DNA from: an uncultured Paracoccaceae bacterium
Lineage (GTDB): Bacteria; Pseudomonadota; Alphaproteobacteria; Rhodobacterales; Rhodobacteraceae
Direction: 5' to 3'
Assembly: GCA_947497065.1 (NCBI GenBank)
Contig: CANMEQ010000002.1
Span: 124,001-188,000 of the forward strand
Length of the DNA stretch: 64,000 bases
The notes under the pieces were generated by a model. That model had not been told where the DNA came from and did no database searches. It saw only the letters and a program-made list of their open reading frames with translations. Below are positions 43,459 to 53,979 of the stretch, piece after piece. A program made the translations under genes and the position numbers. Numbering within the stretch: the stretch's first letter is position 1; each line of letters begins with the position of its first letter.

Positions 43459-44580
43459 TTAACCAGACCGTTCCACGATCACAGAGCCCACCGAATAGCC
43501 TGCACCGAAGGAGCAGATCAGGCCGAAGTCGCCTGCGGCCAAATCATCGGAGTATTTTGAGAACGCAATGATTGAGCCCGCGGAAGAGGTGTTCGCGTAG
43601 TCTTGCAAAATGTTGGGTTGCTCGCCCGCGTCAGGCACACGGCCCAGAACTTTTTTACCGATGTAATCGTTCATGGTTTTGTTCGCCTGATGCAGCCACA
43701 GCCGTTTGAGGGCGTCCGCTTGGAGATCCTCTTCGGCCATATGATCTGCGATATGGGTGCTGACCATGGGCAGGACTTCTTTGAACACTTTGCGGCCATT
43801 TTGCATGAATTGCATGTCGCGCCGGTCGTCCATCTGGTCGCGGGTGCGACGCAGGAAGCCGTTGTTATTGCGAATATTATTGGAGAATTTCGTGGCCAGA
43901 CGGGTGGATTTGATTTTGAAATGCGGGCCGTCTAGATTTTCGTCGCGCTCAATCAGCAGGGCTGTGGCCACGTCGCCGAAGATGAAATGACAGTCGCGGT
44001 CGCGCCATTCGAGGTGGGCGGAACAGATCTCTGGGCAGACGACGAGAGCGCTGCAGATGGAGCCGGATTTGATCATGTCGGTCGCTGTTTGAATGCCGAA
44101 GGTGGCAGAGCTGCAGGCGACGTTCATATCAAAGGCAAAGCCATCAATTTCAAGCATTTGCTGGATTTCAACGGCGATGGCGGGATAGGCGCGTTCGTGG
44201 TTGGAGGCCGCACAAATCACCGCGTCGACGTCTGCGGCGGTTTTGCCTGCCTGCGCCAGTGCGGTGCGCGCGGCGTCTACGGCCATTTCGGCCATCAAGC
44301 TGGGCTCGTCATCGCTGCGGTCGGGGAGGCTGGGGAACATGCGTGCCGGGTCGAGAACGCCAGATTTATCAAGCACATACCGCCGCTCAATGCCGGAGGC
44401 TGCGAAGATAAAATCGGACGAGGAATGGGGTTTGGCGGTGACTGTGCCGGCCTCAATCGCGGCGGCATTTTCGGCGTTAAATTGATCGGCGTAGGCGTTG
44501 AACGCCGCGACCAATTCATCGTTTGAAATGCTGTGTTCTGGCGTGAAAACACCCGATCCGGTGATAGCTGCGCTGTACAT
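43459..44580 (-). CDS. Beta-ketoacyl-ACP synthase III-like enzyme
   Basis: A 373-residue thiolase-fold enzyme of the FabH type. The catalytic triad is complete: Cys156 in NVACSSATFG, His297 in WLHQANKTMN, and Asn330 in YANTSSAGS. It is longer than the E. coli FabH (317 residues) because of an insert around residues 25-95. It starts at ATG 44580 with AAAGGA upstream; the open frame beyond is not conserved-looking. The usual fab genes are not adjacent, so it may be a specialised condensing enzyme rather than the housekeeping one. Confidence 0.88.
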   Translation of the reverse strand: MYSAAITGSGVFTPEHSISNDELVAAFNAYADQFNAENAAAIEAGTVTAKPHSSSDFIFAASGIERRYVLDKSGVLDPARMFPSLPDRSDDEPSLMAEMAVDAARTALAQAGKTAADVDAVICAASNHERAYPAIAVEIQQMLEIDGFAFDMNVACSSATFGIQTATDMIKSGSICSALVVCPEICSAHLEWRDRDCHFIFGDVATALLIERDENLDGPHFKIKSTRLATKFSNNIRNNNGFLRRTRDQMDDRRDMQFMQNGRKVFKEVLPMVSTHIADHMAEEDLQADALKRLWLHQANKTMNDYIGKKVLGRVPDAGEQPNILQDYANTSSAGSIIAFSKYSDDLAAGDFGLICSFGAGYSVGSVIVERSG

Positions 44581-44833
44581 GGCCTGTCCTTTAAACTGGC
44601 GCACATAGGGCCGCAGTGCGGGCAAAATTACAAGGGTTACGGTACGTCGGATTGAGCTGGATGGCGGCACGTTTTGGCCTGTCACACCGCGTACACAGGC
44701 TGTGCACAGCGCGTATGTACAGGCGGTGCGTACGCTTGGGTCACGAAGGGTTCAGGATTTCGCCGGACAGTGGGGGCAACCGAAGATTAGCCAACAGGGG
44801 CCTGCAACAGAGGGCAGGCCCGAAGAGGAGACC

Positions 44834-45256
44834 ATGATGCGTAAAATTGAACCCAAGTCGATGACCAAGGCCGAGAAGATGCATTGGGGCTACGGCGTGG
44901 ATGCGATCAAGATGCTGGAGCATGAGCTGATGGGGTATCTGCATGAGTTCAAAGCCCTGCCCAAAGAGTGGGATCAGATTTGGGAGGATGAGGACCGCCG
45001 CGACCCCAAACGCACCCGCGTGACCATTCGGCTCGATGCGGATGTGGTGAAGTTTTTCAAAGGGCTGGGGCCGGGGTATCAGACGCGCATCAATCGCGTG
45101 TTGCGGGCGTTCATGCATTTCCGGTTGGCGAAGCTTTTGGATGGGCCAGACACGACCGATTATGTGCTGCGCCCCGAAGAGGTGCTGGAGAAGGCGCGGC
45201 GGGAGCACAAATGGGGCGATACGGAAGCCTTGGTGGAAGACATGCTGCGCAAGTAG
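44834..45256 (+). CDS. BrnA-like antitoxin family protein, no toxin partner
   Basis: A 140-residue protein whose middle part (KRTRVTIRLDADVVKFFKGL, about residues 58-77, then GYQTRINRVLRAFM) matches the ribbon-helix-helix domain of BrnA antitoxins. The N-terminal 55 residues are helical and not typical of BrnA. A GAGGAG ribosome site precedes ATG 44834. No BrnT-type toxin is encoded upstream or downstream, so it probably acts as a free-standing regulator. The C-terminus is acidic and helical. Confidence 0.7.
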   Translation: MMRKIEPKSMTKAEKMHWGYGVDAIKMLEHELMGYLHEFKALPKEWDQIWEDEDRRDPKRTRVTIRLDADVVKFFKGLGPGYQTRINRVLRAFMHFRLAKLLDGPDTTDYVLRPEEVLEKARREHKWGDTEALVEDMLRK

Positions 45257-45329
45257 AGGTGGCGTGAGCATTGAGCGGATGCAGCGAAAGTCGGCTTCGA
45301 GCCCGAATGACCAGTCTTCTGCATAGCGA

Positions 45330-45536
45330 CTAACGCCCGCTTACCCCCCACGCCACCTTCGACCACGCCAGCTCATGTACAAAATATGAAACGAAACCAA
45401 CAACCGATCCGGTAATGGCTATCCCGCCCCCAGCTGCAACGGAGCCTGTGAAAATAAAGCCGATCAACAACATTGAACAGAACCCAGCTACTTGCCAGGT
45501 TACGGCCTTTGTTAGGAGCCTGACCTTGCTGTCCAT
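45330..45536 (-). CDS. DUF2061 small membrane protein
   Basis: A 68-residue protein with two transmembrane spans, matching DUF2061: RLLTKAVTWQVAGFCSMLLI, then GIAITGSVVGFVSYFVHELAW. The pattern KAVTWR/Q-near-N-terminus and a YxxHExxW near the second span is typical. The function is unknown. It converges on the BrnA-like gene and is divergent from the XRE regulator. Confidence 0.85.
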   Translation of the reverse strand: MDSKVRLLTKAVTWQVAGFCSMLLIGFIFTGSVAAGGGIAITGSVVGFVSYFVHELAWSKVAWGVSGR

Positions 45537-45660
45537 GCAAATTACCTCGCTTTGAATATTACATCCTCATTGGACTACCTTGGGTACGGGTGTGTGGACA
45601 TTAGGTTAGTTTGCTGCATAATTTCAGCTATGCAGATTTATATCAACAAAGCAGGCTGAA

Positions 45661-46503
45661 ATGGACAAGCGGCACCGAGCAAGCCTGTTTCGAGAGCGCT
45701 TAATGGAAGCGATGACTTTGAAGGGTGTAACAAAAAGTGGGCTATCCAGAGCCGCAAATGTGGACCGTTCTACCGTTGGTCAACTTCTCAAGAGCGACCA
45801 TGCGCGCTTGCCAAACGCTCAGCTGACGGCAGATGTCGCGGCATCTTTGGGGGTTAGCACGGACTGGTTGCTTGGGCTCACAAATCGACCTGAAACGCCG
45901 GGCGATATTGTGGCTGCTGCGCTCTCACTTAGTCCAGCCGAACGCACATCGGCTGATGAACAATTGCTTGAGTGGCACCATGAAGCCGCTGGGTACAAAG
46001 TGCGACATGTCCCAGCAACTTTGCCAGATATCCTTAAGACAAAGCACATGTTGGAATGGGAGTATGCTACCGTTCAGGAGCGTCGGCTGCCAGAAGCATA
46101 CAACGCAATGCAAGATCAACTGGAATGGCTTTCATCGGGCGTTTCCGACTATGAGATAGCGCTGCCAATTCACGAAATTGAGGCCTGTGCAGCTGGCACA
46201 GCATACTACAAAGATGCCGAAGAAAATATTCGACATGAGCAACTCAAATTCATAGCTGATCAATGCGATCAGATGTTCCCAAGGCTGCGCATATTCCTAT
46301 TTGACGCACATCGGGTGTTCAGTTCGCCCGTCACGATTTTTGGCCCGAATTTAGCTGTCGTTTACGTGGGGCAATGCTATCTCGCATTTCGTGAGGTTGA
46401 GCGTGTTAAGGCCCTCTCAGGTCATTTTGACTGGCTTGTCAGAGAAGCAGTCGTGGACGCACGCAATGTCCCATCTTACATTCGCTCCTTACTAGCTTCC
46501 TGA
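45661..46503 (+). CDS. XRE-family transcriptional regulator
   Basis: A 280-residue protein with an N-terminal helix-turn-helix (FRERLMEAMTLKGVTKSGLSR, RSTVGQLLKSDHARLPNAQ, ASLGVSTDWLLGLTNRPE; about residues 10-80). The remaining 200 residues are a globular domain I cannot assign; it has no obvious peptidase or ligand motif. Composition is more AT-rich than the neighbours, with less biased codons, which may indicate recent transfer. The 124 bases upstream are AT-rich and likely hold its promoter. Confidence 0.8.
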   Translation: MDKRHRASLFRERLMEAMTLKGVTKSGLSRAANVDRSTVGQLLKSDHARLPNAQLTADVAASLGVSTDWLLGLTNRPETPGDIVAAALSLSPAERTSADEQLLEWHHEAAGYKVRHVPATLPDILKTKHMLEWEYATVQERRLPEAYNAMQDQLEWLSSGVSDYEIALPIHEIEACAAGTAYYKDAEENIRHEQLKFIADQCDQMFPRLRIFLFDAHRVFSSPVTIFGPNLAVVYVGQCYLAFREVERVKALSGHFDWLVREAVVDARNVPSYIRSLLAS

Positions 46504-46583
46504 CGTCATCCAGAAGCAGCCATTGGGTCGCTTTCAGTTTGAAAACTTTTCCAAAGCCAACGGTAACTTTGGCAGTCTTGGAA

Positions 46584-46853
46584 TCAACGCTTCCAGAATG
46601 CTTTCTTCTTGGGTTTGCTGGCCTTTAGATGTTTTTTCAGATCGGTGTAGCCACCGATTTTCACGCCGTCGATGAAGATGAGCGGTGTGGTGGTGATGTG
46701 GTGTTTGTCTTTGAATTTATCTGTCGCGGTTCGCGATTTTAGGATGTGCTCTTCGATCTCGAACCCATTCGCGCGCAGCAGGTCGCGGGCAGCGGTGCCG
46801 TAGCCGCAGGTGTAATTGGGCAGGTCCATGCGGTGCAAAACGGCTTTGGGCAT
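46584..46853 (-). CDS. Glutaredoxin-like protein with a single active-site cysteine
   Basis: An 89-residue thioredoxin-fold protein. The active site reads TCGYGTA, so only the first cysteine of the usual CxxC is present. The cis-proline loop TTPLIFIDG and the glutathione-binding GGYTDL are typical of glutaredoxins. The C-terminus is very basic (KASKPKKKAFWKR). I chose ATG 46853, which has AAGGAG upstream. It lies downstream of carB on the same strand, but a terminator separates them. Confidence 0.85.
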   Translation of the reverse strand: MPKAVLHRMDLPNYTCGYGTAARDLLRANGFEIEEHILKSRTATDKFKDKHHITTTPLIFIDGVKIGGYTDLKKHLKASKPKKKAFWKR

Positions 46854-46877
46854 TGAGGTCTCCTTTTTTGGGGGGAT

Positions 46878-46917
46878 CAAAAAGAAATGAGCGCCCAGCA
46901 CAAGGTGCGGGCGCTCA
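46878..46917 (-). terminator. Rho-independent terminator after carB
   Basis: On the minus strand TGAGCGCCC pairs with GGGCGCTCA (arms at 46909-46917 and 46888-46896), followed by TTTCTTTTT. It begins 34 bases after the carB stop. It should isolate carB from the glutaredoxin gene. Confidence 0.8.
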
Positions 46918-46951
46918 CGTTTTGGTGTTTACGCAAAGGTATAGACGGTCG

Positions 46952-49900
46952 TTAGCCTTGCAAGGCGCGGACTTTGATGTCGCCTGCGACTTTGGCCTTC
47001 ATTGCCAGCGCTGCGGCGTGGGAGCCGGCGAGCGTGGTGTAGTAAGGGATGCGGTCGGCCAGTGCGATCGCACGGATGGAGCGGCTGTCTTCGACCGCGG
47101 CGGAGCCTTCGGTGGAGTTGAAGACCAGTGCGATTTCGCCGTCTTTGAGCAGGTCGGCCACGGTGCGACCGCCTTCGTAGACTTTGGCGACGACGGTGGC
47201 GTCGATGCCTTTGTCGGAGAGCCATTTGGCGGTGCCGGAGGTGGCGCAGATGGTCATGCCCAGATCGGTGATGATTTTCGCGGCATCCAGAAGCTGATCT
47301 GTTTTGTCGCTGTCTTTGATCGAGAAGAACACCTGACCTTTGGTCGGCAGGTCAACGCCTGCGCCCATTTGCGCCTTGAGGAAGGCACGGTCAAACGAAC
47401 GGGCCCAGCCCATGACTTCGCCGGTGGAGCGCATTTCTGGCCCCAAGATCGTGTCGACGCCCGGGAAACGGTTGAAGGGCAGCACCGCTTCTTTGACGGA
47501 GAACCACGGTGTTTTCGGGTCGGCCAAGGTGAAGGGGTTGCCCAGCGGCATGACATCCATCGGGTCTTCTGCGGGGGCGTAAGCCTCGCGCAGTGGGAAG
47601 TTGGACAAAGGCTCGCCCGCCATCAGACGCGCGGCGATGGAGGCCACGGCGGAATCTGTTGCTTTGGCCACAAACGGCACGGTGCGCGAGGCGCGTGGGT
47701 TCACTTCGATGAGGTAGACGTCACCGTCTTTGACGGCGAATTGCACGTTCATCAGGCCGACCACTTTGAGGGCCAATGCGAGGTCGCGTGTTTGACGTTT
47801 GATTTCCGCGACGATCTCGTCGGAGAGCGTGTGCGGGGGCAGGCAGCAGGCGCTGTCGCCGGAGTGGACGCCAGCTTCTTCGATGTGCTGCATGATGCCT
47901 GCGACGTGGGTGTCTTTGCCGTCAGAGAGACAGTCGACGTCCACTTCGACGGCGCCGGAGAGGTAGCTGTCGAGCAACACGGGGCTGTCGCCGGAGACAA
48001 CCACCGCTTCGGCGATGTAGCGCTCGAGCTGGGCCATATCGCGCACGATTTCCATGGCGCGGCCGCCCAGAACGTAGGACGGGCGGATCACCAGCGGGAA
48101 GCCAATTTCACCTGCGATTGCAAGGGCTTCGGCGTCGGTGGAGGCGATGCCGTTTTTCGGCTGCAGCAGCTTGAGGTCGTTGACGAGCGCCTGAAAACGC
48201 TCGCGGTCTTCGGCCCAGTCGATGCTGTCGGGCGAGGTGCCCAAGATCGGGATGCCCGCGTTTTCGAGCGCCTGTGCGATTTTCAGCGGTGTTTGGCCGC
48301 CGAATTGGACGATGACGCCGTGCAGGGTGCCGTTTTCTTGTTCGACGCGCAGGATTTCCATCACGTTTTCAAAGGTCAGCGGTTCGAAATACAGACGGTC
48401 AGATGTGTCGTAATCGGTGGAGACGGTTTCGGGGTTACAGTTGACCATGATGGTCTCGTAGCCCTGATCGGTCAGCGCGTAGCAGGCGTGGCAGCAGCAG
48501 TAGTCGAACTCGATGCCTTGGCCAATGCGGTTTGGACCGCCGCCCAAGATGACGACTTTTTTGCGGTCAGAGGGGCGTGCTTCGCATTCGACCTCGCCCA
48601 TCATCGGGGCTTCGTAGGTGGAATACATGTAAGGTGTTTGGGCCTCAAACTCGGCGGCGCAGGTGTCGATGCGTTTGAACACCGCTTTGACGCCGAGGTT
48701 GTGGCGTGCGCGGCGCACGTTGTCTTCGTCGCGGCCGGTGAGTTTGCCCAAGCGGGCGTCGGTGAAGCCGAGCATTTTCAGCGCGCGCAGGCCAGCCTCG
48801 TCGGTGGGCAGGCCGTTTTTCTTCACGTCGGTTTCAGCGTCGATGATTTCGCGGATGCGATCGAGGAACCACGGGTCGAATTTGGTGACGGCTTGAATGT
48901 CGTCGTTGGTCAGGCCTTCGCGCATGGCTTGGGCGATAACGCGGATGCGGTCTGGTGTTTGTTTGGCCAAAGCTTTGGTGATGGCGGCCCGATCTGGGGC
49001 GCCTTCGATGACGATATCATCGAATCCGGTCAGGCCGTTTTCCATGGACGACAGCGCTTTTTGCATGGATTCGTGGAAGGTGCGGCCAATGGCCATGACT
49101 TCGCCCACGGATTTCATCGCGGTTGTCAGGTAGGGCTCGGAGCCCGGGAATTTCTCAAATGCGAAGCGCGGGATTTTCGTGACGACGTAGTCGATGCTGG
49201 GCTCGAACGAGGCGGGTGTGACGCCTGTGATGTCGTTGTCGAGCTCATCCAAGGTGAAGCCCACGGCGAGTTTGGCTGCGATTTTGGCAATCGGGAAACC
49301 CGTCGCCTTGGAGGCCAGCGCCGAGGAGCGGGACACGCGGGGGTTCATCTCGATCACGACCATACGGCCATCGACAGGGTTTACGGCCCATTGCACGTTG
49401 GAGCCGCCGGTTTCGACGCCGATTTCGCGCAGCACGTTGATGGAATGGGTGCGCATCAACTGGTATTCTTTGTCGGTCAGCGTCAGGGCCGGGGCCACGG
49501 TGATGGAATCGCCCGTGTGCACGCCCATCGGATCGACGTTTTCAATGGAACACACGATGATCGCGTTGTCGGCTGTGTCCCGCACAACTTCCATTTCGTA
49601 TTCTTTCCAACCCAGGAGGGATTGGTCGACGAGGATTTGCGCCACGGGAGAGGCTTCCATGCCGGTCCGGCAGAAATGCTCGTATTCTTCGCGGTTGTAC
49701 GCCACGCCGCCGCCGGTGCCGCCCATGGTAAAGGCAGGGCGGATGATAGCGGGCAGGCCGATTTCTTCGAGGGCGTCGAGGGCGATTTTGATACCTTCGG
49801 CGATGTCGAATTTATCGGTGACGCGGGCCGCTTTGGCGTCGATTGTGGGGGCGGTGACGATGGTTGCTTTGGGGTTTTCGATTCCCAAACGGTCCATCGC

Positions 49901-50377
49901 TTCGCGGAAGAGCTGGCGATCTTCGGCCATCTCGATGGCTTCGCGTTTCGCGCCGATCATTTCAACGCCGGCAACCTCGAGGATGGATTTGTCAGCGGCA
50001 TCTGCGCCGAATTCTTCGAGAACCGCGTCGAGTTCTGCGCCTTCGAACAGCTGGGAGATTGTCATCTCGTCAGCGGCGAGGGCCGTGTTCAGGCCGGTTT
50101 GCCCGCCCATGGTGGGCAGCAGCGCGTCGGGGCGTTCTTTGAGGATGATTTTGGCGACAACCGAGGGGGTGATCGGTTCGATGTAGGTGGCATCGGCCAT
50201 GTTCGGGTCGGTCATGATTGTGGCCGGGTTCGAGTTGACCAGAACAACGCGGTAGCCCTCTTCGCGCAGGGCTTTACAGGCTTGGGCGCCAGAGTAGTCG
50301 AATTCGCAGGCCTGTCCGATGACAATAGGACCCGCGCCGATGATCATAATCGACTGGATGTCGGTTCTCTTTGGCAT
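46952..50377 (-). CDS. carB: Carbamoyl-phosphate synthase large subunit
   Basis: A 1141-residue CarB, a little longer than the 1073-residue E. coli protein. It has the two duplicated ATP-grasp halves: [20 protein letters not shown] near the start and its counterpart [20 protein letters not shown] in the second half. [14 protein letters not shown] and [13 protein letters not shown] are the paired phosphate loops. A C-terminal MGS-like regulatory domain follows. It makes carbamoyl phosphate for arginine and pyrimidines. The small subunit gene carA is not in the window. The upstream 232 bases are shared with aspS as a divergent promoter region. Confidence 0.98.
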   Translation of the reverse strand: MPKRTDIQSIMIIGAGPIVIGQACEFDYSGAQACKALREEGYRVVLVNSNPATIMTDPNMADATYIEPITPSVVAKIILKERPDALLPTMGGQTGLNTALAADEMTISQLFEGAELDAVLEEFGADAADKSILEVAGVEMIGAKREAIEMAEDRQLFREAMDRLGIENPKATIVTAPTIDAKAARVTDKFDIAEGIKIALDALEEIGLPAIIRPAFTMGGTGGGVAYNREEYEHFCRTGMEASPVAQILVDQSLLGWKEYEMEVVRDTADNAIIVCSIENVDPMGVHTGDSITVAPALTLTDKEYQLMRTHSINVLREIGVETGGSNVQWAVNPVDGRMVVIEMNPRVSRSSALASKATGFPIAKIAAKLAVGFTLDELDNDITGVTPASFEPSIDYVVTKIPRFAFEKFPGSEPYLTTAMKSVGEVMAIGRTFHESMQKALSSMENGLTGFDDIVIEGAPDRAAITKALAKQTPDRIRVIAQAMREGLTNDDIQAVTKFDPWFLDRIREIIDAETDVKKNGLPTDEAGLRALKMLGFTDARLGKLTGRDEDNVRRARHNLGVKAVFKRIDTCAAEFEAQTPYMYSTYEAPMMGEVECEARPSDRKKVVILGGGPNRIGQGIEFDYCCCHACYALTDQGYETIMVNCNPETVSTDYDTSDRLYFEPLTFENVMEILRVEQENGTLHGVIVQFGGQTPLKIAQALENAGIPILGTSPDSIDWAEDRERFQALVNDLKLLQPKNGIASTDAEALAIAGEIGFPLVIRPSYVLGGRAMEIVRDMAQLERYIAEAVVVSGDSPVLLDSYLSGAVEVDVDCLSDGKDTHVAGIMQHIEEAGVHSGDSACCLPPHTLSDEIVAEIKRQTRDLALALKVVGLMNVQFAVKDGDVYLIEVNPRASRTVPFVAKATDSAVASIAARLMAGEPLSNFPLREAYAPAEDPMDVMPLGNPFTLADPKTPWFSVKEAVLPFNRFPGVDTILGPEMRSTGEVMGWARSFDRAFLKAQMGAGVDLPTKGQVFFSIKDSDKTDQLLDAAKIITDLGMTICATSGTAKWLSDKGIDATVVAKVYEGGRTVADLLKDGEIALVFNSTEGSAAVEDSRSIRAIALADRIPYYTTLAGSHAAALAMKAKVAGDIKVRALQG

Positions 50378-50609
50378 GGCAGCGCCCCCTAAATTTTGTA
50401 AGTGTCAGCGCCCAACGCGGCGCAAATTATCGGGGGTTATAGGCATGGATCGGCCATGTGCAAGGGGCCAAAGACGCGGAATCGCGGTGATCGGCAGGAA
50501 TCTTTGCATTCGGTGGCGGGATTTGCCTTGATTTACCTTGTGCGCTTGACTTCTGCGCCTATGCAGGGTGTATCGACGCGACTGATTTATCCCGTTCAAA
50601 GGACACACC

Positions 50610-52463
50610 ATGCACGCCTATCGCAGCCATTCTTGCGCACAATTGACCAAGGACAACGTAGGCGAGACCGTTCGCCTTTCTGGTTGGGTGCACCGTGTAC
50701 GCGATCACGGTGGCATTTTGTTCATCGATTTGCGCGATCACTACGGTATCACGCAGGTGTTGTGTGACCCCGACAGCCCCGTGTTTGCCGAAGTGGAAAA
50801 GGTGCGGTCCGAGTGGTGTATCCGCATTGATGGCACGGTGAAGGCCCGTGATCCTGAGCTGGTGAACCCGAAATTGCCAACAGGCGAAGTTGAAGTGTTC
50901 GTGCGCGACATTGAGGTGTTGGGTGCGGCGAACGAGCTGCCGCTGATGGTGTTTGGCGATCAGGAGTATCCGGAAGAGACACGCCTGAAGTACCGCTATT
51001 TGGATCTACGTCGCGACGTGATGCAAGAGAACATGAAGTTGCGGTCCGATGTGATTGCCTCCATGCGCAAGCGGATGTGGGAACAGAATTTCCGCGAGTA
51101 CCAGACGCCGATTATCACAGCATCCAGCCCTGAGGGCGCGCGCGATTTCTTGGTGCCGTCACGTTTGCACCCGGGTAAATTCTATGCGCTGCCGCAGGCG
51201 CCGCAGCAGTTCAAGCAGCTGATCATGGTGTCTGGCTACGACAAGTATTTCCAGATCGCGCCGTGTTTCCGCGACGAAGACCCGCGTGCTGACCGCTCGC
51301 CCACCGATTTCTATCAGTTGGATTTGGAAATGTCGTTCGTGGAGCAGCAGGACATTTTCGACACGATCCAGCCGGTGATCACCGGTATTTTCGAAGAGTT
51401 CGGTAAGGGCCGTAAGGTTGACCAGACGTGGGAGCAGATTTCCTACCGCGATGCGGCGAAATGGTATGGCTCTGACAAGCCGGATTTGCGCAACCCGATC
51501 AAGATGCAGGACGTGTCCGAGCATTTCCGCGGCTCTGGATTTGCGATTTTCGCCAAGTTGCTGGAGCAAGAGGGCACCGAAGTGCGCGCGATCCCGGCGC
51601 CAACGGGTGGCGGGCGTAAATTCTGTGACCGTATGAACGCCTTTGCGCAAAAAGAAGGTCTGCCCGGCATGGGCTATATTTTCTGGCGCAAAGAAAGTGC
51701 TGACAGCATCGCGCAGGAACGTGGCATCACCGTGAAAGAGGTTAACGCCTTGATCAAATCCGGTGAGATCGTGCTGGGTGAAGAGGCCGCTGGCCCCTTG
51801 GCGAAAAACATCGGGCCGGAGCGCACCGAGGCGATCCGCCAGCAGTTGGGTCTGGGCGTGGGCGATGCGGCGTTCTTCTTGGGCGGTAAGCCGAAGTCGT
51901 TCGAAAGCGTCGCGGGCAAGGCGCGTGATGTGATCGGTAAAGAGTTGGGTCTGACCGATCTGGACCGGTTTGCATTTGCATGGATTGTTGATTTCCCGAT
52001 CTATGAACGCGACGAAGAAACCGGCAAAATTGATTTCGAACACAACCCGTTTTCGATGCCGCAGGGCGGTATGGAGGCGCTGGATGGCAATCCAGAGGAT
52101 GTGTTGGGCTACCAGTACGATTTGGCCTGTAACGGGTACGAGCTGGTGTCTGGTGCGATCCGGAACCACAAGCCGGAGATCATGTTCAAGGCGTTTGAAA
52201 TTGCGGGCTACGGCAAGGACGAAGTTGAGAAACGGTTCGGCGGCATGGTTAACGCGTTCCAATACGGTGCCCCGCCCCACGGTGGCTGTGCGGCCGGTGT
52301 TGACCGCATCGTGATGCTGTTGGCGGATGCGGACAACCTGCGCGATGTGATGATGTTCCCGATGAACCAGCGCGCCGAAGATTTGATGATGGATGCGCCA
52401 TCTGCCCCAGAAAACGAGCAGTTGCGCGAATTGCGTTTGCGTGTGTTGCCGCCCGAAGATTAA
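50610..52463 (+). CDS. aspS: Aspartyl-tRNA synthetase
   Basis: A 617-residue bacterial class IIb synthetase. The N-terminal OB-fold anticodon domain starts [20 protein letters not shown]. Class II motif 2 is [20 protein letters not shown] and motif 3 is [14 protein letters not shown]. The bacterial GAD insert ([13 protein letters not shown] region) is present. Many alphaproteobacteria use a non-discriminating enzyme that also charges tRNA-Asn; I cannot tell which type this is. An AAAGGA site precedes the ATG, and a terminator follows. Confidence 0.98.
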   Translation: MHAYRSHSCAQLTKDNVGETVRLSGWVHRVRDHGGILFIDLRDHYGITQVLCDPDSPVFAEVEKVRSEWCIRIDGTVKARDPELVNPKLPTGEVEVFVRDIEVLGAANELPLMVFGDQEYPEETRLKYRYLDLRRDVMQENMKLRSDVIASMRKRMWEQNFREYQTPIITASSPEGARDFLVPSRLHPGKFYALPQAPQQFKQLIMVSGYDKYFQIAPCFRDEDPRADRSPTDFYQLDLEMSFVEQQDIFDTIQPVITGIFEEFGKGRKVDQTWEQISYRDAAKWYGSDKPDLRNPIKMQDVSEHFRGSGFAIFAKLLEQEGTEVRAIPAPTGGGRKFCDRMNAFAQKEGLPGMGYIFWRKESADSIAQERGITVKEVNALIKSGEIVLGEEAAGPLAKNIGPERTEAIRQQLGLGVGDAAFFLGGKPKSFESVAGKARDVIGKELGLTDLDRFAFAWIVDFPIYERDEETGKIDFEHNPFSMPQGGMEALDGNPEDVLGYQYDLACNGYELVSGAIRNHKPEIMFKAFEIAGYGKDEVEKRFGGMVNAFQYGAPPHGGCAAGVDRIVMLLADADNLRDVMMFPMNQRAEDLMMDAPSAPENEQLRELRLRVLPPED

Positions 52464-52496
52464 GGGCTGCTGCGCAGGCAATGTGATGAAATTTTC

Positions 52497-52527
52497 AAAT
52501 GGGCGGGGCAAAACCTCGCCCATTTTT
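52497..52527 (+). terminator. Rho-independent terminator after aspS
   Basis: AAATGGGCGGGG pairs with CCTCGCCCATTT around CAAAA, and the T-run continues (TTTTT). It lies 34 bases after the aspS stop and before the DUF1800 gene. Confidence 0.85.
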
Positions 52528-52599
52528 GTATGATTGGGGGCGAAGTCTTGCGCGTGGGTGCAGACTGCCCACATTGAAGATCAAAGGAGACCGCCTCGC

Positions 52600-53979
52600 A
52601 TGCCGTTTGACCCTATCCTTGCCGCGATCCGTTTTGGCAACGGGCTGTCGCCCGATGTGGCGGCGCCTGCGTCGGTCGAGGATATGTTGTCGATGTTAGA
52701 GGGGCCGGATCGGGCGGCGCAGGCGTTTCCTATTCAGCTGTATGATGAGGTGGTGCCGTCGCGGTTGGATTTCCAAAGCGCGGGGGCGGCCATCCGTGCT
52801 GCTGAGGGGGAAGAGGCGGTTGAGGCGGCGGAGGCTGCGCGCACAGAGATGCGGGCCGCTGCCTTTGAGGTTTTGGGCCGCTCGACCGCATCGCAATTGG
52901 CGCGCGATATCACCACGGCGGATGGATTTCGCGAGCGGCTGACACGGTTTTGGGCGGATCATTTCACGGCACCGGCAACCAACGGGTTGTGGCGGTATTT
53001 GGTATATCCCTACATCGAAGGCGCGATCCGGCCCCATGTCACGGGGCAATTTGCAGATATGTTGAGGGCCGCTGTGATGAGCCCGATGCTGATCCAATAT
53101 CTGGCGCAACAGGTGTCGGTCGGGCCAAACAGCCGGCAGGCGCGCAATTCTGGCCGTGGGTTGAACGAAAACATGGCCCGCGAGGTTTTGGAGCTGCACA
53201 CGCTGGGCGTGGGCGGGGGGTATACGCAAACAGATGTGCGCGAATTTGCCGAGCTTTTGACGGGTGTGACGACCAATGTGCGAAACGGCGGCCATTACGA
53301 TGCGCGGCGTGCAGAGCCGGGGGCGGAGACCGTTTTGGGGGTCACTTACGGCGGCGACGAAGAAAGTGTGGATCACGTGATGGCCGCATTGGACGATTTG
53401 GCGCGCCACCCGGATACCGCGCGGCATTTGTCGCAAAAGCTGGTGACCCACTTCATTGGCCCGCAGGCTGATCCGGCGTTGGTGGACGCGATGACGCGGA
53501 CCTATGCCGCGACCGATGGGAATTTGATGGCGGTGTATGATGTGATGCTGTCGGCCGAGGCCGCTTGGGCGCCGCGCTTGCAAAAGGTCAAGCAACCTTA
53601 CGGGTTTATCGCGTCGTCCTTGCGTGCGTTGGCGGTGCCGCCAGCCTCTCTTTTAGAGCTTAAATATGTGGACGTGCGGCGGTTGGTGTTGAACCCGTTG
53701 CAGCGGATGGGGCAGGAATTTCAACAGCCTGTTGGCCCCGATGGATGGCCGGAAGACGATGAGGCGTGGATCACGCCGCAGGGCATGGCGGGGCGTATCA
53801 CTTGGGCGATGCAAATGCCCGAACAATTGGTAGACCGGCTGCCGGACCCCCGTGAATTTGTGATTGATGCCTTGGGGCCGACCCCCGCAGAGCCTGTGGT
53901 TTTTGCTGCCAATGCCGCTGAAACCGTGAGTGACGGGATCGGGTTGGTTTTGGCCTCGGCTGCGTTTCAAAGGAGATGA
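52600..53979 (+). CDS. DUF1800 family protein
   Basis: A 459-residue protein of the DUF1800 family. Typical segments are TRFWADHFTA, NENMAREVLELHTLGVGGGYTQTDVREFAELLTG, and TARHLSQKLVTHFI. Members are almost always encoded with a DUF1501 partner, as here, and are thought to act outside the cytoplasm, though no clear signal peptide is seen. I chose ATG 52600, which has AAAGGAGA about ten bases upstream. The biochemical role is unknown. Confidence 0.88.
   Translation: MPFDPILAAIRFGNGLSPDVAAPASVEDMLSMLEGPDRAAQAFPIQLYDEVVPSRLDFQSAGAAIRAAEGEEAVEAAEAARTEMRAAAFEVLGRSTASQLARDITTADGFRERLTRFWADHFTAPATNGLWRYLVYPYIEGAIRPHVTGQFADMLRAAVMSPMLIQYLAQQVSVGPNSRQARNSGRGLNENMAREVLELHTLGVGGGYTQTDVREFAELLTGVTTNVRNGGHYDARRAEPGAETVLGVTYGGDEESVDHVMAALDDLARHPDTARHLSQKLVTHFIGPQADPALVDAMTRTYAATDGNLMAVYDVMLSAEAAWAPRLQKVKQPYGFIASSLRALAVPPASLLELKYVDVRRLVLNPLQRMGQEFQQPVGPDGWPEDDEAWITPQGMAGRITWAMQMPEQLVDRLPDPREFVIDALGPTPAEPVVFAANAAETVSDGIGLVLASAAFQRR

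Noticed and set aside
44690-44745. Repeated GCGTA...ACAGGC words upstream of the BrnA-like gene
   Set aside because: The copies are short and irregularly spaced, and no consistent operator pattern could be drawn.
46853-50392. 1179-codon open frame on the plus strand opposite carB
   Set aside because: It mirrors carB, which has clear duplicated ATP-grasp domains; the opposite frame has low-complexity composition rich in Gly, Asp, Val and Phe.
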